Positions 26,961 through 36,229 of a DNA stretch of 64,000 nt are shown here, in pieces. The notes beneath the pieces were generated by a model. It was not told the DNA's origin. It worked only from the letters and a program-made list of their open reading frames with translations, and did no database searches. Source of the stretch: Anderseniella sp963759095 (GTDB lineage Bacteria > Pseudomonadota > Alphaproteobacteria > Rhizobiales > Aestuariivirgaceae); assembly GCA_963759095.1 (NCBI GenBank), contig CAVWYF010000016.1, positions 289,486-353,485 on the forward strand, read 5' to 3'. Position 1 is the stretch's first letter, and every line of letters begins with the position of its first letter. A program made the translations under genes and the position numbers.

Positions 26961-28055
26961 ATGGCTCAGCCTTTACAGTCAGTGGCTGCCGCGAACCGGC
27001 AGTCTCCCGAGACAACCAGAAGCTTGTGTAAAGCGCTCTCGATTGCCCTGGCCAAGTTCCCGCGTGTGCGCCTTGGCCACCTGCCGACGCCGCTTGAACC
27101 CATGGACCGGCTCAGCGAACTGCTGGGCGGGCCGCGTCTGTGGGTGAAAAGGGATGATTGCACCGGCTTGTCATCGGGAGGCAACAAGACGCGCAAGCTT
27201 GAGTACCTGATGGCAGACGCCCAGGAGAAGGGCGCCGATACGATCATCACGCAAGGCGCGACACAGTCCAATCATGCCCGCCAGACCGTGGCGGCAGCGG
27301 CCAAGCTCGGCATGAAGTGTCATATTCTCCTGGAAGACAGAACCGGTTCAAATGACGCTCAGTACAATAACAACGGCAATGTGCTGCTGGACATGCTGCA
27401 TGGAGCATCCGTTTCAAAACGGGCCGGCGGCAGCGATATGGCAGCCGAGATGGAAACGCTGGCTGACCGGCTTCGGGAGCAGGGCGATGTGCCGTACATT
27501 ATTCCCGGGGGTGGATCAAACCCAATTGGCGCGCTTGGCTATGTAAACTGTGCCCGCGAGTTGGCTGAACAAGCCGTCGACATCGGTTTGCAGATTGATG
27601 CATTTGTTCATGCAACCGGCAGTTCCGGTACGCAAGCCGGGCTGGTCACGGGACTGGCTGCCATTAAAAGCGACATTCATCTACTTGGTATCGGCGTTCG
27701 TGCACCGCAGGAAAAGCAGGAGCAGATGGTCTTCGATCTTGCTCAGAAAACAGCGGAGCACCTTGGCACCGGACTAAGCATTTCGCGCGAAAGCGTGCGG
27801 GCCAATTGCGATTACGTGGGACCTGGTTACGGGCTGCCGACTGAGGGGATGAAGAACGCCGTCAAGACCCTGGCCAGAACCGAGGGCCTGCTGTTTGACC
27901 CGGTCTATTCGGGCAAGGGCCTCGATGGGCTGATCGATCTGATCGACAAGGGTGCCTTTGAGGGCATGGACAATGTTGTCTTTCTTCACACCGGCGGCAG
28001 CGCTGCGCTTTTCGGATACCCGGAAGTTTTCGACTTGCCGGGTTACACAGATTAG
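26961..28055 (+). CDS. L-cysteate sulfo-lyase-like / D-cysteine desulfhydrase family enzyme
   Basis: PLP enzyme of the ACC-deaminase fold, 364 residues; PLP lysine Lys76 in SSGGNKTRKLEY. Segments such as ITQGATQSNHARQTVAAAAK, KCHILLEDRTGSN, YNNNGNVLLDMLHGA and PGGGSNPIGALGYVNCA resemble my recollection of CuyA, which splits L-cysteate to pyruvate, ammonia and sulfite. D-cysteine desulfhydrase is the main alternative. AAGGA is 7 bases before ATG 26961, although the start gives about 30 residues more than CuyA. The divergent LysR gene fits the CuyR arrangement; no CuyZ exporter is seen. Confidence 0.85.
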   Translation: MAQPLQSVAAANRQSPETTRSLCKALSIALAKFPRVRLGHLPTPLEPMDRLSELLGGPRLWVKRDDCTGLSSGGNKTRKLEYLMADAQEKGADTIITQGATQSNHARQTVAAAAKLGMKCHILLEDRTGSNDAQYNNNGNVLLDMLHGASVSKRAGGSDMAAEMETLADRLREQGDVPYIIPGGGSNPIGALGYVNCARELAEQAVDIGLQIDAFVHATGSSGTQAGLVTGLAAIKSDIHLLGIGVRAPQEKQEQMVFDLAQKTAEHLGTGLSISRESVRANCDYVGPGYGLPTEGMKNAVKTLARTEGLLFDPVYSGKGLDGLIDLIDKGAFEGMDNVVFLHTGGSAALFGYPEVFDLPGYTD

Positions 28056-28092
28056 TTTTCAACAAGGAGCAAATTTAATCCCGAGCACCAGA

Positions 28093-28917
28093 ATGCTCAG
28101 TCACAAAACTCAATACTGTGACGTGCCTACGGGTCAGGAAGTTGAGATGGACAAGAAGGGTCAACTTATCTTTGAACGAAGGGGCAGTGGATTTCCGCTG
28201 GTGCTCGTGCATGGATACCTGGCCGGCGCCGGGATCTGGCGTGAACAGATTGATTACTTCCAGGACCGCTTTGATGTGCTGGCTCCCAACCTGCCGGGCT
28301 TTGGTGACAGCGCCCACCTGACAGCCCCCGGCACCATCCCCGAATTTGCCGAACAGGTGCTGGACGGGGTGCGGGCGCAAGGTGTCGAACGGTTCCATCT
28401 GCTCGGTCATTCGATGGGGGGCATGATTGTTCAGGCAATGGCTGCGCGTGCACCGCAACGGATTGCCAGTCTCGTCTGTTATGGCACAGGCCCGGTCGGG
28501 GCGCTGCCTGACAGGTTTGAAACAATCGAAACTTCCCGCCGGCGGCTTGAAGCGGATGGCCTAGAGGAAACCGCCCGACGAATTGCTGCCACCTGGTTTT
28601 TGGAAGGCAACGCAGCTGACGGGTATGAGACATGTGTTGCACTCGGCCTGAAGGCATCCATGCAGGCCGCATTGGCGAGCCTGTCAGCCTGGGAGACGTG
28701 GGATGGACGGGCCGACCTGAACACAATCAAGGCTGACACACTGGTTGTGTGGGGGGATCGGGATCGCTCTTACGGCTGGCAGCAGCCGGAGGCTTTGTGG
28801 CACGGCATAGCAAACAGCTCACTGGCAGTTGTTCCCGGCTGTGCCCACAATGTGCATATGGAAAAATCGAATTTGTTCAACACAATCATAGGAGATTTCT
28901 TGCCTGCCAGGCCGTAG
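28093..28917 (+). CDS. Alpha/beta hydrolase
   Basis: Serine hydrolase fold, about 274 residues: oxyanion region VLVHGYLAGAG, nucleophile elbow GHSMGG (Ser107), acid Asp in WGDRDRSYGW, and His in PGCAHNVHMEKS. Substrate unknown. It follows the CuyA-like gene by 37 bases. An AAGGAG at 28064-28069 is too far from ATG 28093 and no start codon lies at the right distance, so the start is uncertain; ATG 28147 is another option. Confidence 0.85.
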   Translation: MLSHKTQYCDVPTGQEVEMDKKGQLIFERRGSGFPLVLVHGYLAGAGIWREQIDYFQDRFDVLAPNLPGFGDSAHLTAPGTIPEFAEQVLDGVRAQGVERFHLLGHSMGGMIVQAMAARAPQRIASLVCYGTGPVGALPDRFETIETSRRRLEADGLEETARRIAATWFLEGNAADGYETCVALGLKASMQAALASLSAWETWDGRADLNTIKADTLVVWGDRDRSYGWQQPEALWHGIANSSLAVVPGCAHNVHMEKSNLFNTIIGDFLPARP

Positions 28918-29095
28918 ATCAGGTTAATTTTTTGATTCAGAACAGGGAGTAAAACGTATTGTTTTCAATATGCTAGGGGAGTTTTCTGGTGAGTGCAGAT
29001 TGTGCCTGCCAGTGTTGTCCTAGCCAAGACTTGAACCATAAAAGCGGATGCTTTTGTTGAGGCAGCCGTTTCATAAACCAGGAGGAGACTGTGAA

Positions 29096-30056
29096 ATGAA
29101 AAAGATTATCACCGGTGCAATTCTGGCACTTTCGATGACCGTATCGAATGCCGCTCTTGCCGTAGAAAAAGTGAATATTGGCGCACCTGCATGGACGGGA
29201 GCTCAGGCTATCGCTCATCTCATTCAGGAGATTGTGGTTTCGAAAATCGGCGGCGAAGCCAACCTCGTGCCGGGTGACAATGCCGCAATCTTCGCGGCCA
29301 TGGATTCCGGCAAGGGCGACATTGATGTTCATCCCGATGTCTGGCTGCCCAACCAGAAGAGCTTTACCGACAAGTACGTGGACGGCACCGGCAAGGTTGC
29401 CCTGTCGGAAAACCCGTACGAGGGCAAGCAGAGCTTTTGTGTCACCAAGCAGTTCGCCGAAGCCAACAAGGTCACATCGATCTTCGATCTTGCCCGGCCC
29501 GAAATCGCCAAGCTGATGGACTCCGACGGCAATGGCAAAGGCGAGATCTGGGTTGGCGCGCCGGGTTGGGCGTCTGCCAATGTGAACCAGGTCAAGGTGC
29601 GCGACTATGGCCTGCTGCCGTTCATGGAGCCTGTGACGGGCGGATCAGTCGGTCATGACTGCGACCGTCGGTGATTCAATCAAGAAGGGTATCGGTTATG
29701 CCTTCTATTGTTATTCACCTCACGCCATCTGGTTCCAGCATGATGTTGTGCGCCTGGAAGAACCTGCGTTCGATCCGGCCAAGTACAAGGCGTTGCAGCC
29801 GTCGGAAGATCCCAACTGGTACGAGAACTCCAAGGTGATGACCGAGGATGCGCTCAAGAAGGTGCAGATCGCCTATTCGAAATCGCTCGCTGAGCGGTCA
29901 CCTGCGATCACCGATCTGTTGAAGAACATCAAGCTCACTGGAGAAGATGTGTCCAACTTCGCTTTCCAGATCGAAAGCGGCAAGTCGGCAGACCAGGTTG
30001 CCAAGGAATGGGTCAAGGCCAACTCAACCCGCGTTGACAGTTGGCTGGGACTGTAA
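29096..30056 (+). pseudogene. Glycine betaine/proline-type ABC substrate-binding protein, one frameshift
   Basis: OpuAC-family periplasmic protein, signal peptide cleaved near ALAVE (residue 23), about 319 residues when repaired. AGGAGGAG precedes the ATG by 8 bases. The frame breaks at 29638-29640: one G too many in ACGGGCGG; removing it gives FMEPVTADQSVMTATVGDSI. Other segments (VNIGAPAWTGAQAIAHLIQE, GDIDVHPDVWLPNQ, CYSPHAIWFQHD) are intact. It heads an importer with the next two genes. Confidence 0.87.
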
Positions 30057-30081
30057 GGTCTGGACCTGAGCCAACCACATT

Positions 30082-30108
30082 CCGGTGTCCGGCAGGGTCG
30101 GACACCGG
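30082..30108 (+). terminator. Hairpin between binding protein and ATPase genes
   Basis: CCGGTGTCCG and CGGACACCGG form a perfect 10-bp stem with a 7-base loop, followed by TTCCTTAAAATT. Its place after the binding-protein gene inside an importer operon suggests partial termination or 3'-end protection, which would raise the binding protein over the membrane parts. The T-run is broken, so full termination is unlikely. Confidence 0.65.
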
Positions 30109-30146
30109 TTCCTTAAAATTCCTGCAATCCTGGATCGGTCGTTCCC

Positions 30147-31208
30147 ATGAGCAATAGCGGATATGCCATAGAGATTTCCAATGTCTGGAAGATATTCGGC
30201 GACAAGGCGGATGACGCGCTTGCCGACATCAAGGCCAATGGCCTGACCAAGAAGCAGGTTCTGGAAAAACATGCCTGTGTGATCGGTGTTGCCGATGCCA
30301 GCATGCAGATCAAGCCCGGTGAAATCTTCTGTGTCATGGGCCTGTCCGGCAGCGGCAAATCCACTCTGGTGCGCCATATCAACCGCCTGCTGGAGCCGAC
30401 TGCCGGGCAGATTGTCGTCAATGGTGAGGACATCATGGCGATGGCGCCCGATGTGCTGCGCAAATACCGCAACGAACACATTTCCATGGTGTTCCAGAAT
30501 TTCGGCCTGATGCCGCATCGCTCGGTACTCGACAATGTGGCGATGCCGCTGGAAATCCGCGGCATCAACAAGAACGAGCGCATTGAGATCGCCGAACGCA
30601 CTATTGACCTGGTGGAACTGACCGGCTGGGGCAACAAGTTTGCCCATGAACTGTCCGGCGGCATGCAGCAGCGGGTAGGGCTGGCCAGGGCGCTGGCGGC
30701 AGATCCGGAAATCCTGCTGATGGACGAACCGTTCAGCGCACTTGATCCGCTGATCAGGCGGCAACTGCAGAACGAGTTCATGAAGCTGGCCTCACAAATG
30801 AACAAGACGACGGTGTTTATCACTCACGATCTCGATGAGGCGGTGCGCATCGGCGACCGTATCGCCATCATGCGTGACGGACGGGTGGTGCAGACCGGTA
30901 CGTCGGAAGACATTGTTCTCAATCCGGCAGACGACTATGTGGCTGACTTTGTCGCCGGCATTTCGCGGCTCAAGGTGGTGCGCGCGCATGCGGTCATGCA
31001 GAACATGAAGGCGTTTGAAACCGCCCATGGCGGCTTGAAGAACACAGCCAAGACCTTTGCGCAGGATGCATCTCTCAAAGAGCTGATCGACCATGCCATT
31101 TTATCGGAAGACCCGGTCGCGGTCGTCAATGGGAAAGGCGCACGCGTCGGGGTGATCACACGGGCAGACCTGCTGCGCACGGTGGTCGAGGGTACGGAGA
31201 CATCATGA
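30147..31208 (+). CDS. Glycine betaine/proline-type ABC ATPase (ProV/OpuAA-like)
   Basis: 353 residues. Walker A GLSGSGKST near residue 67, Q-loop VFQNFGLMPHRSV, signature LSGGMQQRVG, Walker B LLMDEPFSALDP, switch FITHDLDEA. After about residue 255 comes a C-terminal region with the position and length of the CBS part of ProV proteins, which senses ionic strength in OpuA. Long N-terminal segment before Walker A is also ProV-like. Its end overlaps the permease start by four bases. Confidence 0.93.
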   Translation: MSNSGYAIEISNVWKIFGDKADDALADIKANGLTKKQVLEKHACVIGVADASMQIKPGEIFCVMGLSGSGKSTLVRHINRLLEPTAGQIVVNGEDIMAMAPDVLRKYRNEHISMVFQNFGLMPHRSVLDNVAMPLEIRGINKNERIEIAERTIDLVELTGWGNKFAHELSGGMQQRVGLARALAADPEILLMDEPFSALDPLIRRQLQNEFMKLASQMNKTTVFITHDLDEAVRIGDRIAIMRDGRVVQTGTSEDIVLNPADDYVADFVAGISRLKVVRAHAVMQNMKAFETAHGGLKNTAKTFAQDASLKELIDHAILSEDPVAVVNGKGARVGVITRADLLRTVVEGTETS

Positions 31209-32746
31209 TGAACACCGATCCGGTCATTGCCAACCAGTCGTCAGAGCAACTTGCGGAAAGCCGAGCTGAAAACCGCGACGAACTGATCAGGGAGTTTGTA
31301 GAGACAAACCCTGACTACTACCGTCAACAGTTTGCAAGGATCGGCGCCAGGTCCGGCTTTACCTGGACCTTCAACATGATGGCAGCGTTGCTGGGACCGA
31401 TCTGGTACGGCATGCGCGGTCTTTGGAACTGGGGCTTGCCGTTTGTCATCCTGGAGACTTTTGCATTCATTCAGATTGCCCGCGGCACTTTCGGTGACCT
31501 GGGGGCTGATGCCCGGGACAGGATTGCGCAGATCGAGGGCACACTTGCCTTTCGTCACCAGCAACTGGAAGCTGCCATCAACAAGAATGCCGACAATGTC
31601 GATGTGTTCAGGCGAACCATCAAGTCGCTGGAAACCGCCATTGCAGATATCCAGGCCGAGATCGTGGTGGCAGAAGCCAACGCGGTCTGGATTGTCCTGT
31701 TCGGACTGGTGATGCTGGCTGCGGTCAAGGTGGCCGAAGGCATCATGGCCAATCCGGCACTTGAAAGCCGGTTCTCGCAATGGCTGTCCGACCGGTCCAT
31801 CAAGTTCGGGCTCGACAGTGTGCGAACAGCTACAAGCGCGGTGTTCGTGTTGCTGATTTTTGCGGTCTCCATCGTGCATTTTGCGTTTCCGGGAACCGTG
31901 TCCTGGCTCGCGGTTTTCCCGACTGACGTCAACATCCGGTTGACGGCAATCAAGCTCGTCGAGCAGTTTTTCGAGTTTGTGCGCTCATCCGGGCAGTGGG
32001 CGTTTGATTTTATCAGCTATGGAATCCGGGTCGTGCTGGATGGCCTGGAAGTTCTGTTTGTTGCCACACCATGGCCGGTGATCGCCAGTTTCATTATACT
32101 GCTGACATGGCTGTCTGCGGGTTTTCTGGCAGCCCTCGCGTCCGCCGGTTTCCTGGCCTATATGGGCCTGTTCGGTTTCTGGGAAAAGGCAATGACAACG
32201 CTGGCGCTGCTGGGTACAGCCGCCTGCATCTCGATTATCCTTGGTATTCCATTGGGCCTGTTCTGTGCCAGGCGCCCCAGGTTCTATGCGATCATCCGCC
32301 CGATCATGGACTTCATGCAGACCATGCCGTCCTTCGTGTTCATGATCCCGGTCATCGCGTTCTTCAGCGTCGGCAAACCGGCGGCTGTCATCACGACAAT
32401 GATCTTCGGCGGCACACCGGTTGTGCGCCTGACAGTGCTCGGCATGCGCGGCGTGCCGGAAGCGGTCAGGGAAGCAGCCATCGCTTATGGAGCATCGAAA
32501 TGGTACCTGCTGACCCGGGTTGACCTGCCGCTTGCCTCACCGTCCATTCTGGCCGGTATCAACCAGACAATCATGCTCTCCCTGGCAATGGTGGTGGTGG
32601 CATCGCTGATCGGCGCCAAGGGTCTCGGTGAAGACGTGCTGGAAGCACTGCAGTATTCATCGGTCGGCCAGGGCATTCTGGCAGGCTTCGCCATCCTGTT
32701 CTGCGCCATGATCCTGAACCGGGTGATACAAGGCCAGCGGGACTAG
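31205..32746 (+). CDS. Glycine betaine/proline-type ABC permease with large N-terminal extension
   Basis: 513 residues, far longer than the roughly 280-350 of ProW/OpuAB. The last 250 residues are a normal permease (LGTAACISIILGIPLGLFCA, FMQTMPSFVFMIPVIAFF, GVPEAVREAAIAYGASKW). Before that lie several extra hydrophobic segments and a helical stretch at about residues 100-155 (RDRIAQIEGTLAFRHQQLEA onwards) that looks coiled-coil-like. The start MMNTD overlaps the ATPase stop. The extension may be regulatory; its role is not known to me. Confidence 0.9.
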   Translation: MMNTDPVIANQSSEQLAESRAENRDELIREFVETNPDYYRQQFARIGARSGFTWTFNMMAALLGPIWYGMRGLWNWGLPFVILETFAFIQIARGTFGDLGADARDRIAQIEGTLAFRHQQLEAAINKNADNVDVFRRTIKSLETAIADIQAEIVVAEANAVWIVLFGLVMLAAVKVAEGIMANPALESRFSQWLSDRSIKFGLDSVRTATSAVFVLLIFAVSIVHFAFPGTVSWLAVFPTDVNIRLTAIKLVEQFFEFVRSSGQWAFDFISYGIRVVLDGLEVLFVATPWPVIASFIILLTWLSAGFLAALASAGFLAYMGLFGFWEKAMTTLALLGTAACISIILGIPLGLFCARRPRFYAIIRPIMDFMQTMPSFVFMIPVIAFFSVGKPAAVITTMIFGGTPVVRLTVLGMRGVPEAVREAAIAYGASKWYLLTRVDLPLASPSILAGINQTIMLSLAMVVVASLIGAKGLGEDVLEALQYSSVGQGILAGFAILFCAMILNRVIQGQRD

Positions 32747-32771
32747 ACCGAAAACGCTCACGGGTTTTGCA

Positions 32772-34280
32772 TCATGTCTTGACGGTTGGGCTTCGCATGC
32801 GCCGATACTGTTTCCATAGCATTGCGATGATTGGCGTGAGCCACAGCATGATGGTGATTACGCCGAGGGTTGCTGCGATGGGACGCGAGAAGAACCCTGA
32901 CATGCTGCCGTCTGCCTTGATCATCGATGCCATGAAATTGTCTTCTACCATGCCGCCAAGAACAATGCCGAGAATGGCGGGTGCCACCGGAAACCCGTTT
33001 TCCTCCATCAGGTAGGCGACGATACCGAGAACAAGCATCACCGTGATGCCGAAAACCGTGTTGTTGATGGCGAACGCGCCGACCATGCAGAACATGAGGA
33101 TCAGTGGCATGAGCACGCGGCGCGGAATTTTCAGAATCTGCCGCGATAGTCTGATGGCAGCGAAACCGAGCGGCAGCAGGGCCAGATTGGCAATAAAGAA
33201 CGCAATGAACACGGCGTAGATCAGTTCGGGGTTCTGGATGAACACCATCGGTCCCGGGTTCATGCCCTTCATGTAGAGTACGCCGATGACTATGGCGGTT
33301 ATGGAATCGCCGGGAATGCCAAAGACAATTGCCGGCACCCAGGCACCGGCCAGACTGGCATTGTTGGCAGAGCCTGCATCAACCAGCCCTTCGGGATGAC
33401 CGGTACCGAATTTCTCAGGTTCCTTTGATCGCTTCTTGGAAATGGCATAGCAGATCCAGGCCGCGATATCGGCTCCGGCACCCGGCAGTATGCCGACCAC
33501 GGCGCCAATGGAGCTGCCGCGGACAATGTTGAATTTGTAGCGCGACAGGATCGGACCAAGACCTGAAAATATGCTTCCGACGGATTGCTGCGGTACCTCG
33601 ATGACAGTGCGTTTAGACGCCACGTAGCGCAGCACCTCGGAGATGGCAAACATGCCGATCATCGCCGGAATGAAGCTCACGCCCCCCATCAGTTCGATAT
33701 TGCCGAAGGTGAAGCGCGGGTGTCCTGCCGTGCCGTCGATGCCGATGGTGGCAATGAAAAGCCCGATCAGCAATGACACAAAGCCCTTGATGGTAGAGCC
33801 GGTTGAAATGATGACGGCACAGGATAGCCCCAGGCACGCCAGCCAGAAATACTCGAACGATGAGAACTGGATCGCGAACTCGGCAAGCGCCGGCGCGCTG
33901 AGCGACAAGACAACAGACCCGGCCAGCCCGCCGATAACCGATGTGACCAGGGCGATGCCGAGGGCGCGTTCGGCCAGTCCCTTTTTGGTCATGGCATAGG
34001 CCTCGTCGCAATAGGCCGCTGAAGCAGGCGTACCGGGAATGCGCAGCAGGGCACCGGGAATGTCTCCTGCAAAGATTGCCGTGGCGACCGTCGCAACAAT
34101 TGCCGCAATGGCGGGAACCGGGTCCATGAAGAAGGTGAACGGTATCAGGAGCGCCGTTGCCATGGTGGCGGTGAGCCCGGGAATGGCACCGACAAACAGG
34201 CCGAACATGGCCGCCAGAAGCATGACGCCCAACGTGTAAGGGTCGGCTACAAGGGTAAGGGCTTTGAGGATGGTTTCCAT
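32772..34280 (-). CDS. tctA: Tripartite tricarboxylate transporter, large permease TctA
   Basis: Twelve-helix type membrane subunit, 502 residues from METILKAL. Family motifs GAIPGLTATMATALL near residue 28, ALLRIPGTPASAAYCDEAYAM near 85, and GILPGAGADIAAWICYA. ATG 34280 is chosen because it follows the tctB stop by one base; the upstream in-frame extension is not TctA-like. Convergent with the betaine permease gene, 25 bases between stops. Substrate of the complex is set by TctC and is unknown. Confidence 0.94.
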   Translation of the reverse strand: METILKALTLVADPYTLGVMLLAAMFGLFVGAIPGLTATMATALLIPFTFFMDPVPAIAAIVATVATAIFAGDIPGALLRIPGTPASAAYCDEAYAMTKKGLAERALGIALVTSVIGGLAGSVVLSLSAPALAEFAIQFSSFEYFWLACLGLSCAVIISTGSTIKGFVSLLIGLFIATIGIDGTAGHPRFTFGNIELMGGVSFIPAMIGMFAISEVLRYVASKRTVIEVPQQSVGSIFSGLGPILSRYKFNIVRGSSIGAVVGILPGAGADIAAWICYAISKKRSKEPEKFGTGHPEGLVDAGSANNASLAGAWVPAIVFGIPGDSITAIVIGVLYMKGMNPGPMVFIQNPELIYAVFIAFFIANLALLPLGFAAIRLSRQILKIPRRVLMPLILMFCMVGAFAINNTVFGITVMLVLGIVAYLMEENGFPVAPAILGIVLGGMVEDNFMASMIKADGSMSGFFSRPIAATLGVITIMLWLTPIIAMLWKQYRRMRSPTVKT

Positions 34281-34281
34281 G

Positions 34282-34755
34282 TCACCACGCAACCGGTAGC
34301 AGCAGACCCCAGGGCAGGGGTACCAGCAGCAGTTTTGCAAACAGCGTGTGGATCACCATGGTGGAGATTGCGGCAATGGTGATGCTCAAAACCAGACTGG
34401 TACCAAGCCGGACCAGCAGCACGGACTGGATCAGCAGGGCAGTGGGAATGAATCCCAGCCAGGTCGAGAACAAGATGTAGAAAACGATGCTGCCAAGCAG
34501 AACAATGACATTGACCACATTGCCGCGATCCTGTGCCCAATCTCCCACAACCACCATTGGCTGAGTTGCCCGCTGCGCCCAGCCCCGCGCAATCAGGATG
34601 CCGCCAAACAGTAAAAGCCCCGCACCGATCATGATGGGGAACAGATCCGGGCCGTAGTCCTGGCCGTGCAGTCTGGGGAATGTGCGCGCGTAGGCGATTT
34701 CTGCAATTGCGAATGCAATCAGGATCATGCCAAACACGCTGTCATTGAACCGCAT
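34282..34755 (-). CDS. tctB: Tripartite tricarboxylate transporter, small subunit TctB
   Basis: 157 residues with about four membrane segments, the usual TctB build. FPRLHGQDYGPDLFPIMIGA near residue 26 is the family signature (the x-G-P-x-x-F-P stretch). Lies between tctC and tctA in the normal C-B-A order on the minus strand, one base before tctA. Confidence 0.9.
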   Translation of the reverse strand: MRFNDSVFGMILIAFAIAEIAYARTFPRLHGQDYGPDLFPIMIGAGLLLFGGILIARGWAQRATQPMVVVGDWAQDRGNVVNVIVLLGSIVFYILFSTWLGFIPTALLIQSVLLVRLGTSLVLSITIAAISTMVIHTLFAKLLLVPLPWGLLLPVAW

Positions 34756-34784
34756 GACCGAACTATCGCTCCTGGGTGTCCAAA

Positions 34785-34820
34785 AAGAAAGGTGCGCTGC
34801 AAATGCAGCGAACCTTTCTT
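34785..34820 (-). terminator. Hairpin with T-run between tctC and tctB
   Basis: On the minus strand AAGAAAGGTTCGCTGC pairs with GCAGCGCACCTTTCTT (one mismatch) over a 4-base loop and is followed by TTTTTGG. Looks like an intrinsic terminator acting after tctC. As with the hairpin at 30082, it stands after a binding-protein gene and would lower expression of the membrane genes relative to it. Confidence 0.75.
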
Positions 34821-34846
34821 CTCAGAGATGCCGGGTGCCCGGTCAG

Positions 34847-35830
34847 CTACTTGGCCAGGCCAACGGCTTTCATTACCGTGCCGAGCGAGGCGTCACTTTC
34901 TTCCATCCAGGTCGCGAATTCCGCGCCCGGTTTCCACACCAAACCGAACCCGCGGCCTTTCATGAACTCCTGAAACTCCGCAGACTGCCATACTTTTTCC
35001 AGCGCGGCAGACAGTTTGGCAGTCGCTTCGTCCGGCATGCCTTTCGGGCCTGCCACACCGCGCCATGCGGCCAGTTTCCAGTCGAGCCCGGATGCTTCCT
35101 TCAAGGTCGGGACGTCGGGAAACGCACCCAGTTTGACATCATCCATGACAGCCAGCGACTTGACCTTGCCGGCACTGATCAGGGCCGATGCTTCAACGAC
35201 TGAACAGGTCACGATATCAACTCCGCCTGCAACCAGTTCCTGCAGGCCAGGGGCTGCTCCCTTTGAGGGAACCCACGGAGCTGCTGCCGGGTCGGCACCT
35301 GCGGAGTTCAGCATGCCAGCCAGTGCGAGATGCCAGATACCGCCCTGGCCGGTTCCGGACGCTTTGAACTTGCCGGGATTTGCCTTGATGGCGTCTACAA
35401 CGTCTTTCGCGGTTTTCCACTCACTGTCGGCGCGCACCTGCAGACCGGCAGCATCGTAATTGTACAGCGCGATCGGCGTGTAATCCTTGCCGGTAAGCTC
35501 GGTCAGACCGGCCCAGTGCATCATGCCTATTTCAACGGTGACGACGCCGATGGTGTAACCGTCGGGCGCTGCATTTGCGATGGCCGAATGGCCGACAACG
35601 CCACTGCCGCCAGTGCGGTTGACAACATTGACCGGCTGGCCCAGCTCGTCTTTCAGCAGGCCGGCGATCATGCGGCCGGTTGCGTCGGTACCGCCTCCGG
35701 CACCCCACGGCACGATGAGGGTAATGGGACGCTCAGGAAATTCGGCCGCTGCCGGCAGGGCAGCGATGGCCGTCATGAATCCGGCCATTGCGAACATGGC
35801 GGTCTTGCTCAGAACTCGGCGATTCAGCAT
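34847..35830 (-). CDS. tctC: Tripartite tricarboxylate transporter binding protein TctC (Bug family)
   Basis: Periplasmic protein, 327 residues, signal peptide to about AAAEFP (residue 30), then ITLIVPWGAGGGTDATGRMIA, the Bug-family signature whose Gly-rich loop binds the carboxylate of the ligand. VNVVNRTGGSGVVGH is also typical. Bug ligands are often carboxylates but cannot be predicted here. First gene of the minus-strand tctCBA set. Confidence 0.92.
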   Translation of the reverse strand: MLNRRVLSKTAMFAMAGFMTAIAALPAAAEFPERPITLIVPWGAGGGTDATGRMIAGLLKDELGQPVNVVNRTGGSGVVGHSAIANAAPDGYTIGVVTVEIGMMHWAGLTELTGKDYTPIALYNYDAAGLQVRADSEWKTAKDVVDAIKANPGKFKASGTGQGGIWHLALAGMLNSAGADPAAAPWVPSKGAAPGLQELVAGGVDIVTCSVVEASALISAGKVKSLAVMDDVKLGAFPDVPTLKEASGLDWKLAAWRGVAGPKGMPDEATAKLSAALEKVWQSAEFQEFMKGRGFGLVWKPGAEFATWMEESDASLGTVMKAVGLAK

Positions 35831-36229
35831 CTTGTTGTTTCTCCCTTGGTCAATCTGACAAACAATTACCGTCCCTTGTCGTGCTCAGTACTGGTACGAT
35901 GACGCTCGCCACCGCCACAAAAGTGTGACCCATGTCCGTTAACGTAACAAGGTGCGATTGCCTGACAATGCGGACATATTCTCGGCTTGAAGTGATGTGG
36001 CGGTTTCGCATCCTGCCGGACGCAGCCGGCAACGGAACTATCATTGGCTTGCTGCGCTGCAACATAGATGGCATTGTAATGCTGCATCGCGTCGTAACTG
36101 GCAGTTACTTTGCCGGCAATTCAACAGCATGCTGAGTTCAGTCATTTTTGAAAGGACAACGTCATTTCCACCGCCGCCTTTGCCAGCCAGAACCCGTCCC
36201 AGGTACGCGATACTTCCAAGGATGCCCCA
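35831..36229. other. 399-base intergenic region between tctC and ppc
   Basis: Should hold the divergent promoters of tctC (minus) and ppc (plus). No strong hairpin, repeat or operator was picked out. Near its end an open frame runs into ppc without ATG or GTG, see the ppc entry. Confidence 0.5.
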
